Shown here one piece after another: positions 55,701 through 64,000 of a DNA stretch of 64,000 bases (within the stretch, counting starts at the first letter, position 1; each line of letters starts with the position of its first letter). The translations under genes were made by a program, and so were the position numbers. Under the pieces are notes generated by a model that worked only from the letters and a program-made list of their open reading frames with translations, searched no databases and was not told where the DNA came from. Source of the stretch: Flavobacterium omnivorum. Lineage in GTDB: Bacteria > Bacteroidota > Bacteroidia > Flavobacteriales > Flavobacteriaceae. The stretch is from contig NZ_FNDB01000005.1 of NCBI RefSeq assembly GCF_900099915.1, positions 210,990-274,989 on the forward strand. Reading direction: 5' to 3'.

Positions 55701-57301
55701 CTTGGATTGCTGAAGTGAGAAACTCAACACCTTATGTTGGCTTAATTTCACCGCCACCACATCACGATATTTATTCTATTGAAGATTTATCACAGTTAAT
55801 TTTTGATTTAAAAAATGCCAATCGTGAAGCGCGTATTAATGTGAAGTTAGTTTCAGAAGTGGGTGTTGGAACAATCGCTGCCGGTGTTGCTAAAGCAAAA
55901 GCTGATGTGATTTTGATTTCTGGATACGACGGAGGAACTGGAGCTGCACCGTTAACTTCACTACAACACACCGGTATTCCCTGGGAACTTGGACTTGCCG
56001 AAGCGCAACAAACATTAATCTTAAATGATTTAAGAAGTCGCGTAGTTTTAGAATGTGACGGACAATTAAAAACTGGTCGTGATGTCGCTATTGCTGCATT
56101 ACTTGGAGCCGAAGAATTTGGTTTTGCAACCGCACCTTTAGTAGCGTCAGGTTGTATTATGATGAGAGCATGCCACTTGAATACGTGTCCAGTTGGTATT
56201 GCAACTCAAGATCCTGAATTGAGAAAAAATTTCAAAGGAACGCCGGAACACATCATCAACTTCATGTATTTTATTGCTGAGGAGTTGAGAGAAATCATGG
56301 CACAACTTGGATTTAGGACACTTAAAGAAATGGTAGGACAATCTCAAAAACTGAATGTCAATAAAGCCATCAAGCATTATAAAGCAAGTGGATTAGATTT
56401 GTCAACCATTTTATATAAACCAGAAAAAGCTAAAGAAGTTCCAAATCACAACACGACAACTCAAGATCACGCATTAGAGCATGTACTTGATTTTGACATT
56501 ATCAAAGCGGCTATTCCTTCTATTTATAGAAAAGAAAAAACAAGAGTTACGTTTGATATCAAGAATACAGATCGCTCTGTTGGCGCTATATTGAGTAATG
56601 AAATTTCCAAAATATATGGTGCGCAAGGTTTGCCTGAAGATACGATATTAGTCGATTTTACCGGATCGGCAGGACAAAGTTTTGGTGCTTTTGCAACCAA
56701 TGGTTTATCTTTTAAAATTCATGGGAATTGTAATGACTATTTAGGAAAAGGACTTTCTGGAGGTAAATTAATTATCAAAGTCCCACCTGCAGCTACTTTC
56801 AAACCAGAAGAAAATATCATCATTGGTAACGTTGCCCTTTATGGAGCAATTACTGGTGAAGCATATATAAATGGTATGGCTGGAGAACGTTTTTGTGTGA
56901 GAAATTCTGGAGCAACAGCAGTTGTAGAAGGAATTGGAGATCATGGATGTGAATATATGACCGGAGGAACTGTCGTAGTTTTAGGAAAAACGGGAAGAAA
57001 TTTTGCAGCTGGGATGAGCGGTGGTATTGCTTATGTTTTTGATCCAAATAAAAAATTCGACGCTACATTATGCAATATGGAAATGGTCGCTTTTGAAACA
57101 TTGGAAGAAGAAGATTTTACAAAACTGAGACGTTTAATAAAAAATCATTCTATGTACACCAACAGCCCTTTGGCAAAAAGGATTTTAGAAGATTGGGAAA
57201 ACCAACGAGGCCATTTTGTCAAAGTAATGCCAACAGATTACAAAAAAGCATTACAACGTTTAGCCGAAGAAAAACAAATTGAAGAACTACTAGCATTATA
57301 G
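52784..57301 (+). CDS. gltB: Glutamate synthase, large subunit
   Basis: Makes two glutamates from glutamine and 2-oxoglutarate. With the start at 52784 (MRVKEQGLYLPEFEHDNCGAG) it has 1505 residues. The amidotransferase nucleophile is Cys18 after a short propeptide. Next come the central domain, the FMN/2-oxoglutarate barrel (GAMSYGSISQEAHENLA, GKSNSGEGGEDP, CHLNTCPVGIATQ with the Fe-S cysteines) and the C-terminal beta-helix (repeated GG motifs). It is followed 2 bases later by gltD. The longer frame from 52733 includes the promoter box and is rejected. Confidence 0.98.
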   Translation: MRVKEQGLYLPEFEHDNCGAGFICNLNGIKSNDIIHKALDILIKLEHRGAVSSDGRTGDGAGILFDIPHDFFKKVCDFEIPETKQYAVGMVFMPKSKNQVVFCKTTFETSIRDQNLEILGWRDVPVDATNLGRIAGEKEPTVKQVFVGKNGLDLTEQQFNAKLFAARKIAEHTIRNSRISESHMFYFSSFSTTTIIYKGLLMPEDISRYYTDLLDDDLVTRLALVHQRFSTNTFPSWELAQPFRYMCHNGEINTLRGNISRMRAREELMKSDVFGDDIKKLFPIILEGKSDSASMDMVIELLLMTGRSLPEAMMMVVPEAWEKHQTMSADKKAFYEYNACIMEPWDGPASIPFTDGNVIGALLDRNGLRPSRYTLTKSGFVIMSSEIGVLDIKPEDVIQHGRLEPGKMFLVDMNEGRIIEDDEIKNAIVTKRPYQQWLDENLLQLAQIPYTDNPIPVENIDFETRQRLFGYTLEDLKTIINPMGTQGAEALSSMGNDTPLAVLSDQPQLLYNYFKQLFAQVTNPPLDGIREEIITDISLAIGGDYNIFDIVPKHCKKLKIQNPVISNEDLDKVKNIDHADFKSVTISTLYDIEKGVNGLERALERAVQATFKAVSDGCNIVIISDRGVSEKMAPIPMLLACSYIHHSMNILKSRSKFGIIIESAEPREPHHFALLFGYGASAINPYMVNEIIHNQVNEGFITGIKADYAIKNYNKAIAKGILKIMNKIGISTLHSYRAAQIFEILGLNKTFTSKYFPYTPSRIEGIGLMEVEKEIKKRYQKAFPNSKVSNLLPLEIGGIYRWRRSGEKHMFNPTTISKLQQAVRLNSPESYKEYAKMVNDQSENLMTIRGLFEFNNLDPISIDEVEPWTEIVKKFKTGAMSYGSISQEAHENLAIAMNRIGGKSNSGEGGEDPKRFQKDLNGDSRNSAIKQVASGRFGVSINYLTNAKEIQIKMAQGAKPGEGGQLPGEKVVPWIAEVRNSTPYVGLISPPPHHDIYSIEDLSQLIFDLKNANREARINVKLVSEVGVGTIAAGVAKAKADVILISGYDGGTGAAPLTSLQHTGIPWELGLAEAQQTLILNDLRSRVVLECDGQLKTGRDVAIAALLGAEEFGFATAPLVASGCIMMRACHLNTCPVGIATQDPELRKNFKGTPEHIINFMYFIAEELREIMAQLGFRTLKEMVGQSQKLNVNKAIKHYKASGLDLSTILYKPEKAKEVPNHNTTTQDHALEHVLDFDIIKAAIPSIYRKEKTRVTFDIKNTDRSVGAILSNEISKIYGAQGLPEDTILVDFTGSAGQSFGAFATNGLSFKIHGNCNDYLGKGLSGGKLIIKVPPAATFKPEENIIIGNVALYGAITGEAYINGMAGERFCVRNSGATAVVEGIGDHGCEYMTGGTVVVLGKTGRNFAAGMSGGIAYVFDPNKKFDATLCNMEMVAFETLEEEDFTKLRRLIKNHSMYTNSPLAKRILEDWENQRGHFVKVMPTDYKKALQRLAEEKQIEELLAL

Positions 57302-57303
57302 TT

Positions 57304-58758
57304 ATGGGAAAGATAGGAGGATTTAAAGAATATAATAGAACTGACGAAAGTAATATTGTTATTGAAGAACGTGTTTCAAATTACAATGAATTCACAATTA
57401 CATTACCTAAAGATAAAATCAAAGAACAAGGATCCAGATGCATGGATTGTGGGATTCCATTTTGCCACAGTGCTTGTCCATTAGGGAATTTGATACCCGA
57501 TTTTAATGACATGGTGCATCAGGAAGAATGGGAAAGTGCTTTAAAAATATTGCAATCAACCAATAATTTTCCTGAATTTACTGGTCGTTTATGCCCAGCT
57601 CCATGTGAAAAATCATGTGTATTAGGAATTATAAGCGAACCGGTAGCAATCGAAAATATTGAAAAAAATATTATCGAAAGAGGTTTTGCTGAAGGTTGGA
57701 TAAAACCACAACCACCAGAAGTTAGAACAGGAAAAACAGTGGCTGTAATAGGATCTGGTCCTGCTGGTTTAGCGGCTGCACAACAATTAAATCGTGCAGG
57801 ACATACCGTTACCGTTTTTGAAAGAGACAATGCCATTGGTGGATTATTACGTTACGGAATTCCAAATTTTAAATTAGAAAAAGGGATAATCGACAGACGT
57901 GTTACAGTACTTGAAGCAGAAGGAATTACTTTTAAAACGAATGTAAACGTTGGTGTAAACTATAGCATTGAAGAATTGAACGCTTTTGATTCTATCGTAC
58001 TATGTGGTGGTGCAACCGAAAGAAGAAGTTTACCAACCAAAGGAATAGAAAGTAAGGGAGTTGTTCAAGCAATGACTTTCTTGACGCAACAAACGAAATC
58101 ACTATATGGTGAGGAAATTCCAGATCAAATAATGGCGACAGGTAAAGATGTGATCGTTATTGGTGGTGGAGATACTGGCTCAGATTGTGTGGGAACTTCA
58201 AACAGACACGGTGCAAAATCAGTTACTAATTTTGAGATTTTACCAAAACCACCCGTTGGAAGAAGTGAAACTACACCTTGGCCATTTTGGCCATTGCAAT
58301 TAAAAACTTCCTCTTCACATGAAGAAGGTTGTAGTAGAAACTGGTTAATCAACACCAAAGAATTCATTTCAAATGAAAGTGGCCAACTTGTCGGTTTAAA
58401 AACCGTTGAAGTGGCTTGGAAAATGACACCGGGACAAAGACCTGAATTGATAGAAAAAGAAGGGTCAGAAAAAATATGGCCTTGTGATTTAGCTTTATTG
58501 GCACTTGGATTTACAGGTCCTGAAAAAACATTAAGCGATCAATTAAGTTTAGAAATTGATATGAGAAGCAACTATAAAGCGACTAACTATCAAACGAATG
58601 TTCCTCATGTTTTTACTGCGGGCGACATGCGAAGAGGACAATCATTAATTGTTTGGGCAATATCTGAGGGTCGTGAAGCTGCCCGAGAAGTCGATAAATA
58701 TTTAATGGGTTATACCAATTTACCAACTAAAGGAAATGGCGATTTACCCAACTTGTAG
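57304..58758 (+). CDS. gltD: Glutamate synthase, small subunit
   Basis: Electron-supplying subunit with FAD and NADPH sites, 484 residues. The N-terminal Cys-rich region ([17 protein letters not shown] and [12 protein letters not shown]) holds iron-sulfur clusters. FAD motif [17 protein letters not shown] and NADPH motif [15 protein letters not shown] are clear, as is the C-terminal [16 protein letters not shown]. Translationally close to gltB (2-base gap). Confidence 0.98.
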   Translation: MGKIGGFKEYNRTDESNIVIEERVSNYNEFTITLPKDKIKEQGSRCMDCGIPFCHSACPLGNLIPDFNDMVHQEEWESALKILQSTNNFPEFTGRLCPAPCEKSCVLGIISEPVAIENIEKNIIERGFAEGWIKPQPPEVRTGKTVAVIGSGPAGLAAAQQLNRAGHTVTVFERDNAIGGLLRYGIPNFKLEKGIIDRRVTVLEAEGITFKTNVNVGVNYSIEELNAFDSIVLCGGATERRSLPTKGIESKGVVQAMTFLTQQTKSLYGEEIPDQIMATGKDVIVIGGGDTGSDCVGTSNRHGAKSVTNFEILPKPPVGRSETTPWPFWPLQLKTSSSHEEGCSRNWLINTKEFISNESGQLVGLKTVEVAWKMTPGQRPELIEKEGSEKIWPCDLALLALGFTGPEKTLSDQLSLEIDMRSNYKATNYQTNVPHVFTAGDMRRGQSLIVWAISEGREAAREVDKYLMGYTNLPTKGNGDLPNL

Positions 58759-58774
58759 TTCTTGACAACATTAC

Positions 58775-58817
58775 ATAACCCTTGACAGAAAAATTTTGTC
58801 AAGGGTTATTTTTTTTT
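58775..58817 (+). terminator. Intrinsic terminator after gltD
   Basis: ATAACCCTTGACA / TGTCAAGGGTTAT with a T9-10 run; strong 13-bp stem. Confidence 0.9.
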
Positions 58818-58850
58818 AAAATTTCAAATAAATGTTTAATTTATAACTTT

Positions 58851-58870
58851 TTGTTAGAATTTGTTAGAAT
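58851..58870 (+). repeat. Tandem decamer upstream of lysA promoter
   Basis: Two exact copies of TTGTTAGAAT back to back, followed by a weak third (TCGTTCATTA). The 10-base period equals one helical turn. It ends 12 bases before the -33 box, a plausible regulator site. Confidence 0.45.
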
Positions 58871-58882
58871 TCGTTCATTAAC

Positions 58883-58913
58883 TTGTGGGACTAAATAAAG
58901 AGTAATAAATTTG
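58883..58913 (+). promoter_or_regulatory. Promoter of lysA
   Basis: TTG (58883-58885), spacing 20, TAAATTTG (58906-58913), then ATG at 58930. Good Bacteroidota match. Confidence 0.6.
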
Positions 58914-58929
58914 CTCAAAATTAATAATC

Positions 58930-60150
58930 ATGCAATCAAAAGACTTAGTACAATTAGCAGAACAATTTGGCAGTCCATTATACGTTTATGATGCCGAAAA
59001 AATACAATCTCAATACAATAGATTAACTAAAGCTTTTTCAAAGGTAAATAAGTTGCGTATCAATTATGCAATGAAGGCTTTGTCAAATGTCGCTATACTT
59101 CAATTATTAAGAGAAATGGGATCAGGATTAGATACAGTTTCTATTCAAGAGGTATTACTAGGACTTCACGCAGGATATGAGCCGGATAAAATATTTTATA
59201 CTCCGAATGGTGTTTCTTTAGAAGAGATTGAAGAAGTCAATGCCATGGGTGTTCAAATTAATATTGATAATTTATCCATATTAGAGCAATTTGGGACAAA
59301 ACATCCAAATGTTCCTGTATGCATCCGAATAAATCCACATGTAATGGCTGGTGGAAATGCAAATATATCTGTTGGTCATATCGATAGTAAATTTGGCATT
59401 TCTGTTCACCAATTACCTCATTTAGTTCGTATTGTTGAAAATACAAAAATGAACATTGTGGGTATTCACATGCACACAGGTTCTGATATTTTGGATATCG
59501 AAGTATTTTTGTATGCTGCTGAAATATTATTTGATGCCGCCAAAAACTTTAAAAACCTTGAATTCCTAGACTTCGGAAGTGGATTTAAAGTGCCATATAA
59601 AAAAGACGATATCGAAACTAATATTGAAGAATTAGGTAAAAAACTATCAAAAAGATTCAATGCTTTTTGTACCGAATATGGAAAAGAATTAACCTTGATA
59701 TTTGAGCCAGGGAAATTTTTAGTAAGTGAAGCGGGTTTCTTCTTGGCTAAAGTAAATGTCGTTAAACAAACTACTTCAACAGTTTTTGCAGGGATAGATA
59801 GTGGTTTTAATCATTTGATTAGACCAATGTTTTATGGTTCACAACATCATATCGAAAACATATCGCATCCAAAAGGGAAAGAGCGTTTCTACTCCGTAGT
59901 AGGCTATATTTGCGAAACCGATACTTTTGCTAATAATAGAAAAATTGCAGAAATAAAAGAAGGTGATATTTTATCTTTTAGAAATGCAGGAGCGTATTGT
60001 TTCTCTATGGCTTCAAACTACAACTCCAGATACAAGCCAGCTGAAGTATTATGGATGAACGGTGAAGGGCATTTAATAAGAGCACATGAAACCTTTGAAG
60101 ATATACTTAAAAATCAAATTCCGTTACCCGTTGCTGTAACAACATCTTAA
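58930..60150 (+). CDS. lysA: Diaminopimelate decarboxylase
   Basis: Last step of lysine synthesis: decarboxylation of meso-diaminopimelate. The 406-residue PLP enzyme has the fold III barrel with the Schiff-base lysine in NYAMKALSN (about residue 48), HMHTGSDI, the PLP-phosphate loop LDFGSGFKVPY, FEPGKFLVSEAG, the CETDTFANNR active-site cysteine region and the C-terminal NAGAYCFSMASNYNSR. Confidence 0.97.
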   Translation: MQSKDLVQLAEQFGSPLYVYDAEKIQSQYNRLTKAFSKVNKLRINYAMKALSNVAILQLLREMGSGLDTVSIQEVLLGLHAGYEPDKIFYTPNGVSLEEIEEVNAMGVQINIDNLSILEQFGTKHPNVPVCIRINPHVMAGGNANISVGHIDSKFGISVHQLPHLVRIVENTKMNIVGIHMHTGSDILDIEVFLYAAEILFDAAKNFKNLEFLDFGSGFKVPYKKDDIETNIEELGKKLSKRFNAFCTEYGKELTLIFEPGKFLVSEAGFFLAKVNVVKQTTSTVFAGIDSGFNHLIRPMFYGSQHHIENISHPKGKERFYSVVGYICETDTFANNRKIAEIKEGDILSFRNAGAYCFSMASNYNSRYKPAEVLWMNGEGHLIRAHETFEDILKNQIPLPVAVTTS

Positions 60151-60153
60151 TCT

Positions 60154-60190
60154 AAATAATCCCATTCGCCATCGTGAATGGGATTATTTA
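60154..60190 (+). terminator. Intrinsic terminator after lysA
   Basis: AAATAATCCCATTCGC pairs with GTGAATGGGATTATTT around a short loop. Confidence 0.85.
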
Positions 60191-60276
60191 GTTTATTCAA
60201 AAATCATTCTCTTTCTAAAATTATTATATCCTAAAATAATAATCAATCCTTAACATACTCCGTGAAGTAGTTTCTT

Positions 60277-60284
60277 TACATTTG
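60277..60284 (+). promoter_or_regulatory. -7 box of the PhoA-type phosphatase gene
   Basis: TACATTTG, 26 bases before the start. No Pho-box-like repeat was recognised. Confidence 0.45.
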
Positions 60285-60309
60285 GAATTCTTACAAAAAA
60301 ACAGAAACA

Positions 60310-61725
60310 ATGAATAGACGGAAATTTTTCAAGAATGGCTCTTTATTTGCAATTGGTGCAACTATACTAAATCCTTTTGAAGGAAATGCGAACGAGCTAG
60401 ATTTTGACACTTTAAAAAAGAATAAAAAAGCTAAAAATATCATTGTGATCGTTAGTGACGGAATGAGTATTGGTACATTAAACATGGCTGACCTATACCT
60501 AAATAGAAAAACGGGAAAAGGTAGCAACTGGATTCAATTATACAAAGACAATAAAGTAACTCGAGCATTGATGGACATGGCTTCAGCATCATCAATAGTT
60601 ACAGATTCAGCTGCTGCAAGTTCTTCTTGGGGAAGTGGTTTTCGTGTCAAAAATGGTTCTTTAAATGTTGGAATAAATGGAGAAGAATACATTCCAATAT
60701 GGCAAAAATTCAAAAAAGCAGGAAAAATGGCGGGATGTGTCACTACTGTTCCTATTACACATGCCACACCTGCCGGATTTTGTATTGCATCAAAGAGCAG
60801 AAATAGTCAGGAAAGCATTGCTGAAATGTATCTTGACTTGAAATTTGATATCATGATGGGTGGCGGCAATAACTATTTCTCATCTGAAAGCCGTAAAGAC
60901 AAACGTGATATGTACCAAGAGTTTTCAAAAAATGGATTTTCTGTTGTAAAAAACAAAAGTGAAATGCTAGCATGCGGCAACAACAAACCTATACTTGGTG
61001 TGTTTCATAACGATGGCCTTCCCTATTCAAAAGATAGAGAAAGCAGCAAGGAATTAACCGCGTCTATTCCTACTTTAGCTGAAATGACGGAACGTGCCAT
61101 TGATAAAATGAAAGACCACCCCAATGGTTTTGTACTTCAAGTCGAAGCTGGAAAAGTAGATTGGGCAGCACATGGAAATGACATCACTGGATTACTTTAT
61201 GATCAAGTGGCTCATGATGAAGCCGTAAAAGTTGCTATTGATTTTGCTGAAAAAGACAAAAATACGTTAGTAATTATCACAACAGATCACGGGAACGCCA
61301 ATCCAGGAATTATATACGGAAAAGATACTAATAAAAATTTTGATTCTATCCAAAACTACAGACAAACCAACGATTGGATTTTAAATGGAATTGGTCAAGA
61401 AACATCTGTTTCACAAGTAATTGAAAGAATTGAATATGCCAATAAAACGATTTTACAAGAAGATGAGGCTAAGGAAATTTTGAATTTTTATTCAAATATC
61501 AAATTAGAGGAAGGTCTTTATAATCCAAAACATTTGCCTTTCAAAGTACTTGCTGACATTCAAAAGAAACACAATTCAGTGGGTTGGATTAGTATGGATC
61601 ATTCTGCTGATTACACCGAATTAGCCATGTACGGACCCGGAAATGATCTGTTGCAACCTTTTATAAAAAACACAGACTTACATTATCTAATGCTAGACGC
61701 AGCTGAAGTAGAAAATAAATTTTAG
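60310..61725 (+). CDS. Alkaline phosphatase, PhoA family, Tat-type signal
   Basis: Exported metal-dependent phosphomonoesterase, 471 residues. The N-terminus NRRKFFKNGSLFAIGATIL carries a twin-arginine signal, suggesting export in folded form. Metal and catalytic residues: IVSDG (Asp50), TDSAAASS (nucleophile Ser100), HATPAGF, EAGKVDWAAHG, TTDHGNANPG and the final MDHSAD. It releases phosphate from organic esters. It converges with a second phosphatase of different type downstream. Confidence 0.93.
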   Translation: MNRRKFFKNGSLFAIGATILNPFEGNANELDFDTLKKNKKAKNIIVIVSDGMSIGTLNMADLYLNRKTGKGSNWIQLYKDNKVTRALMDMASASSIVTDSAAASSSWGSGFRVKNGSLNVGINGEEYIPIWQKFKKAGKMAGCVTTVPITHATPAGFCIASKSRNSQESIAEMYLDLKFDIMMGGGNNYFSSESRKDKRDMYQEFSKNGFSVVKNKSEMLACGNNKPILGVFHNDGLPYSKDRESSKELTASIPTLAEMTERAIDKMKDHPNGFVLQVEAGKVDWAAHGNDITGLLYDQVAHDEAVKVAIDFAEKDKNTLVIITTDHGNANPGIIYGKDTNKNFDSIQNYRQTNDWILNGIGQETSVSQVIERIEYANKTILQEDEAKEILNFYSNIKLEEGLYNPKHLPFKVLADIQKKHNSVGWISMDHSADYTELAMYGPGNDLLQPFIKNTDLHYLMLDAAEVENKF

Positions 61726-61743
61726 AATAAAATACAAAAATAA

Positions 61744-61777
61744 AAACTCCAAACTTTTTAAAAAGAGAGGAGTTTTT
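61744..61777. terminator. Shared terminator between the two phosphatase genes
   Basis: AAAACTCC / GGAGTTTT stem with T6 on the plus strand and A5 opposite; it can serve both convergent genes. Confidence 0.7.
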
Positions 61778-61803
61778 TATAATAACAGCAGCTTTAAAAT
61801 GCT

Positions 61804-63420
61804 TTATTTTTTCTCTAAAAGCGTTTCCAAAACTTCAGATTCAGTTCCATTAGTAAATGGAATTTTCAACATTTGTGAAAGTGTTGGTGCTATTTGAGTT
61901 ATATATTTTTTTGCATATAATTCTCCTTTCGGAACATGCCATCCATAAAAGAGTAACGGAACATGTGTATCATAACTATTAGGAGATCCATGTGTAGTTC
62001 CTGTCGCTTGATACTGAAGATAACCTGTTTTGTCCAGAATTACCATATCACCATTTTGTTTAGGATCATAACCCTTAGCGATAAAACTTAAAAAATAATC
62101 TTCCCCACAAGATGCTAGGATTTCTTCTTCGGTATACACTCTTTTAACTTGTTCTTGTGTCATCAAAAAATCTTTGAAACTTTGTTTTACTTTAGTTAAT
62201 TCTAAACCTTTTTGTTTTATAATTTCTTTATTGAAGAAAAGATTGAAGTTAGAATAGTCTAATATCAAATCGGAACCAAATGTTTCATTTGAATGTTTTT
62301 TTAATGCCTCAACAATATCTTTAGAAGGAATATTTTTTACATTGTATTTATTATCCTTAAGATAATTTGGATTTTCAGCACCAGCATGATCAGCAGTCAG
62401 AAAAAGTAGGTAATTATCCTTTCCAACAGTTTTGTCTAAATAGCTTATAAAAGTAGCCAAAGTTTGATCTAAACGTAAGTAAGTATCCTGCAACTCCATA
62501 GAACGGGGTCCAAAAGTATGTCCTACATAATCAGTCGAAGAAAAGCTAACAGTAAGAAAATCAGTAATATCATCTTTTCCTAAATCTTCTTTTTCTATGG
62601 CTTTCATGGCTAACTCAGCCAAAATATCATTCCCAAAAGGCGTGGTTCGTAAAATATCCGGTCCCTTTTCTTTATATATTTTACTCAAATCATACGGGAA
62701 GACTGGTGCATTACCTTTATCTAATTTTCCTTCATAAGGATTATCATCCACAAGACTTTCATTATAAGTAGCAACTGGCTTCAATAAATCCCACCCTTTA
62801 TTAATGTAATTCATGTAACGCTTATCTTGATTAAACTCGTTTACCCAATCTGGTAATACTGAACCATAAAAAGTACTTGATATAAAAGATCCAGTTTTAC
62901 TGTACCAAAACGCCCAATTGGCGAAATGACCTGCTGGCAAAATTGCACCACGATCCTTAATACTCATACCTATAACTTTACCTTTAAAATTAGTAGCCAT
63001 ACGTAATTCATCTGTAATGGTCGTACTTAATAAATTTTTAGGAGACATTGCACCTTCTTTTTCTGTACCGTCACCTAGGATTTTAACGGAAGCATCATCC
63101 GTACAGTACATATCTTTTCCCGTAGCTTTATTGAACCACTCATTTCCCACAATGCCATGAGTAGATGGTGTACTTCCTGTATAAATACTGGCATGACCAG
63201 GTGCAGTATATGTTGGCATAAAATTATAATGCATGTTATGAAAAGTGTACCCGTTGTTCATCAATCTATTAAAACCATTTGACGAAAAATCATCTGAAAA
63301 ACGATATAAATATTCCATTTTCATTTGATCTACCACTATTCCAACTACTAATTTAGGGCGTTGTTGCGCATATGACATTAAAGAACTAAAGAAGGTCAAA
63401 AACAAAATAATTTTTTTCAT
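61804..63420 (-). CDS. PafA-type alkaline phosphatase
   Basis: Exported phosphatase of the PafA branch of the alkaline phosphatase superfamily. The 538-residue protein has a signal peptide (FLTFFSSLMSYAQ). The nucleophile Thr72 (MPTYTAPGHASIYTG), Asn93 (GNEWF), Lys155 and Arg157 (SIKDRG) lie at a constant offset of 7 from T79, N100, K162 and R164 of the Elizabethkingia enzyme, which I recall. Metal ligands DQMK and TADHAGAE are present. Known flavobacterial PafA acts constitutively, independent of phosphate; whether this one does is not shown by sequence. Confidence 0.94.
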   Translation of the reverse strand: MKKIILFLTFFSSLMSYAQQRPKLVVGIVVDQMKMEYLYRFSDDFSSNGFNRLMNNGYTFHNMHYNFMPTYTAPGHASIYTGSTPSTHGIVGNEWFNKATGKDMYCTDDASVKILGDGTEKEGAMSPKNLLSTTITDELRMATNFKGKVIGMSIKDRGAILPAGHFANWAFWYSKTGSFISSTFYGSVLPDWVNEFNQDKRYMNYINKGWDLLKPVATYNESLVDDNPYEGKLDKGNAPVFPYDLSKIYKEKGPDILRTTPFGNDILAELAMKAIEKEDLGKDDITDFLTVSFSSTDYVGHTFGPRSMELQDTYLRLDQTLATFISYLDKTVGKDNYLLFLTADHAGAENPNYLKDNKYNVKNIPSKDIVEALKKHSNETFGSDLILDYSNFNLFFNKEIIKQKGLELTKVKQSFKDFLMTQEQVKRVYTEEEILASCGEDYFLSFIAKGYDPKQNGDMVILDKTGYLQYQATGTTHGSPNSYDTHVPLLFYGWHVPKGELYAKKYITQIAPTLSQMLKIPFTNGTESEVLETLLEKK

Positions 63421-63441
63421 AATGTGTATTTATATTGGTGA

Positions 63442-63449
63442 CAAAAATA
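63442..63449 (-). promoter_or_regulatory. -7 box of the PafA gene
   Basis: Minus-strand TATTTTTG, 22 bases before the start codon. Confidence 0.5.
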
Positions 63450-63638
63450 CAAAATCTAGATTGAAAAGGCTTAGCAAAAATACGCATCTACATAATATTA
63501 ATCTATTCTTAACATCTGTAGCTACAAATTTTATTCCAAGATAAAAGAAAAATAATATTACCTTTTAAAAAAGAATTAACATAGATTCCTTCCCGTGCTC
63601 CATCAAAACCGGCCACAATCTAGGATATGGTATATAAC

Positions 63639-63672
63639 AAAAAACCCTAATCCGATAGGAATAGGGTTTTCA
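63639..63672 (-). terminator. Terminator of the rRNA operon
   Basis: On the minus strand AAAACCCTATTCC and GGATTAGGGTTTT pair around TATC, followed by T-rich sequence, just after the 5S gene. Confidence 0.85.
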
Positions 63673-63676
63673 AAGA

Positions 63677-63784
63677 AAGGCGACGACATACTCTCCCACA
63701 TAACTGCAGTACCATCTGCGCAGGCGGGCTTAACTACTCTGTTCGGGATGGGAAGAGGTGAGCCCCGCCGCAATAACCACCTTA
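63677..63784 (-). rRNA. rrf: 5S ribosomal RNA
   Basis: The minus strand reads GGTGGTTATTGCGGCGGGGC, then the conserved loop CCCATCCCGAACAGAG, and ends GGGAGAGTATGTCGTCGCC. Length about 108; ends are approximate. Confidence 0.93.
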
Positions 63785-63898
63785 AGAGGTTATAATTGCT
63801 TTGGGCAATTACTGTAATGTTGTTTATTGTTGTATAAACATCAATTACATAATATCTTAACATACTGAGATAAAGAAAATAAAAAGTTTGAGAAAGTT

Positions 63899-63923
63899 TC
63901 TTCCCCGGGTTGCCCCGGGGAAA
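63899..63923 (-). other. GC-rich hairpin in the 23S-5S spacer
   Basis: TTCCCCGGG..CCCGGGGAA-type inverted repeat with a TTGC loop. Likely part of the rRNA processing stem next to the 23S 3' end. Confidence 0.5.
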
Positions 63924-64000
63924 AGCGTACATAAGCTTACGGGTTATTAGTACTACTCGACTATGACATTACTGCCTTTACATCTATAGCCTATCAACGT
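63924..64000 (-). rRNA. rrl: 23S ribosomal RNA, 3' end (continues past window)
   Basis: The minus strand reads ACGTTGATAGGCTATAGATG then AGTCGAGTAGTACTAATAAC, the conserved 3' end of bacterial 23S rRNA. The exact 3' boundary is an estimate. Confidence 0.9.

Noticed and set aside
63595..63932. Short frames on both strands over the 5S region
   Set aside because: They overlap the 5S rRNA and its terminator.

Overview
The window looks like an ordinary chromosomal stretch of a low-GC Bacteroidota, most likely a Flavobacterium. The evidence is promoter-like TAnnTTTG boxes ahead of many genes, TonB-dependent receptors with carboxypeptidase-regulatory-like N-terminal domains, a DUF4249 lipoprotein, a PafA-type phosphatase, and flavobacterial versions of NusB and NADP-isocitrate dehydrogenase. 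No CRISPR array, prophage or tRNA gene was seen. An rRNA operon on the minus strand enters at the right edge (5S and the 3' end of 23S).

Layout. 0-16 kb: the end of a DEAD-box RNA helicase, a secreted protein, a tiny lysine-rich protein, guaB, a cation P-type ATPase, an envelope pair (barrel-like protein plus lipoprotein), HMG-CoA lyase, pyrD, pepT, a histone-H1-like basic protein, yajC, nusB and a branched-chain/aromatic amino acid dehydrogenase. 16-22 kb: an ABC exporter, a DUF3276 protein, an unknown membrane protein, a CsaA-like protein, an esterase/haloperoxidase-fold hydrolase and a cyclophilin-FKBP fusion.

22.2-25 kb is the most accessory-looking part. It holds a REP-associated tyrosine transposase (RAYT) bracketed by small palindromic units in opposite orientations, a GC-rich hairpin, an orphan DUF262-HNH protein (a possible defence nuclease) and a structured-RNA candidate resembling the Flavo-1 motif. 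A second Flavo-1-like element, expanded by a very long hairpin, lies at 31.2 kb on the other strand.

25-42 kb: trmD, rplS, icd, a TonB receptor with a DUF4249 lipoprotein, thiamine pyrophosphokinase, a hydrolase, rlmF, then a complete sigma factor / anti-sigma / STN-domain TonB receptor signalling unit, and uvrB. 42-49 kb: envelope and unknown proteins plus an esterase, dipeptide epimerase and AONS-like PLP enzyme cluster. 49-64 kb: selO, sucC, gltBD, lysA, two unrelated-type alkaline phosphatases in convergent arrangement, then the rRNA genes.

Much of the content is core metabolism: GMP, pyrimidine, TCA cycle, ammonia assimilation and lysine/peptidoglycan synthesis. Transcription units are mostly short and separated by strong hairpin terminators, many of them bidirectional between convergent genes. 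Function calls rest on motifs read by eye; no database search was possible.
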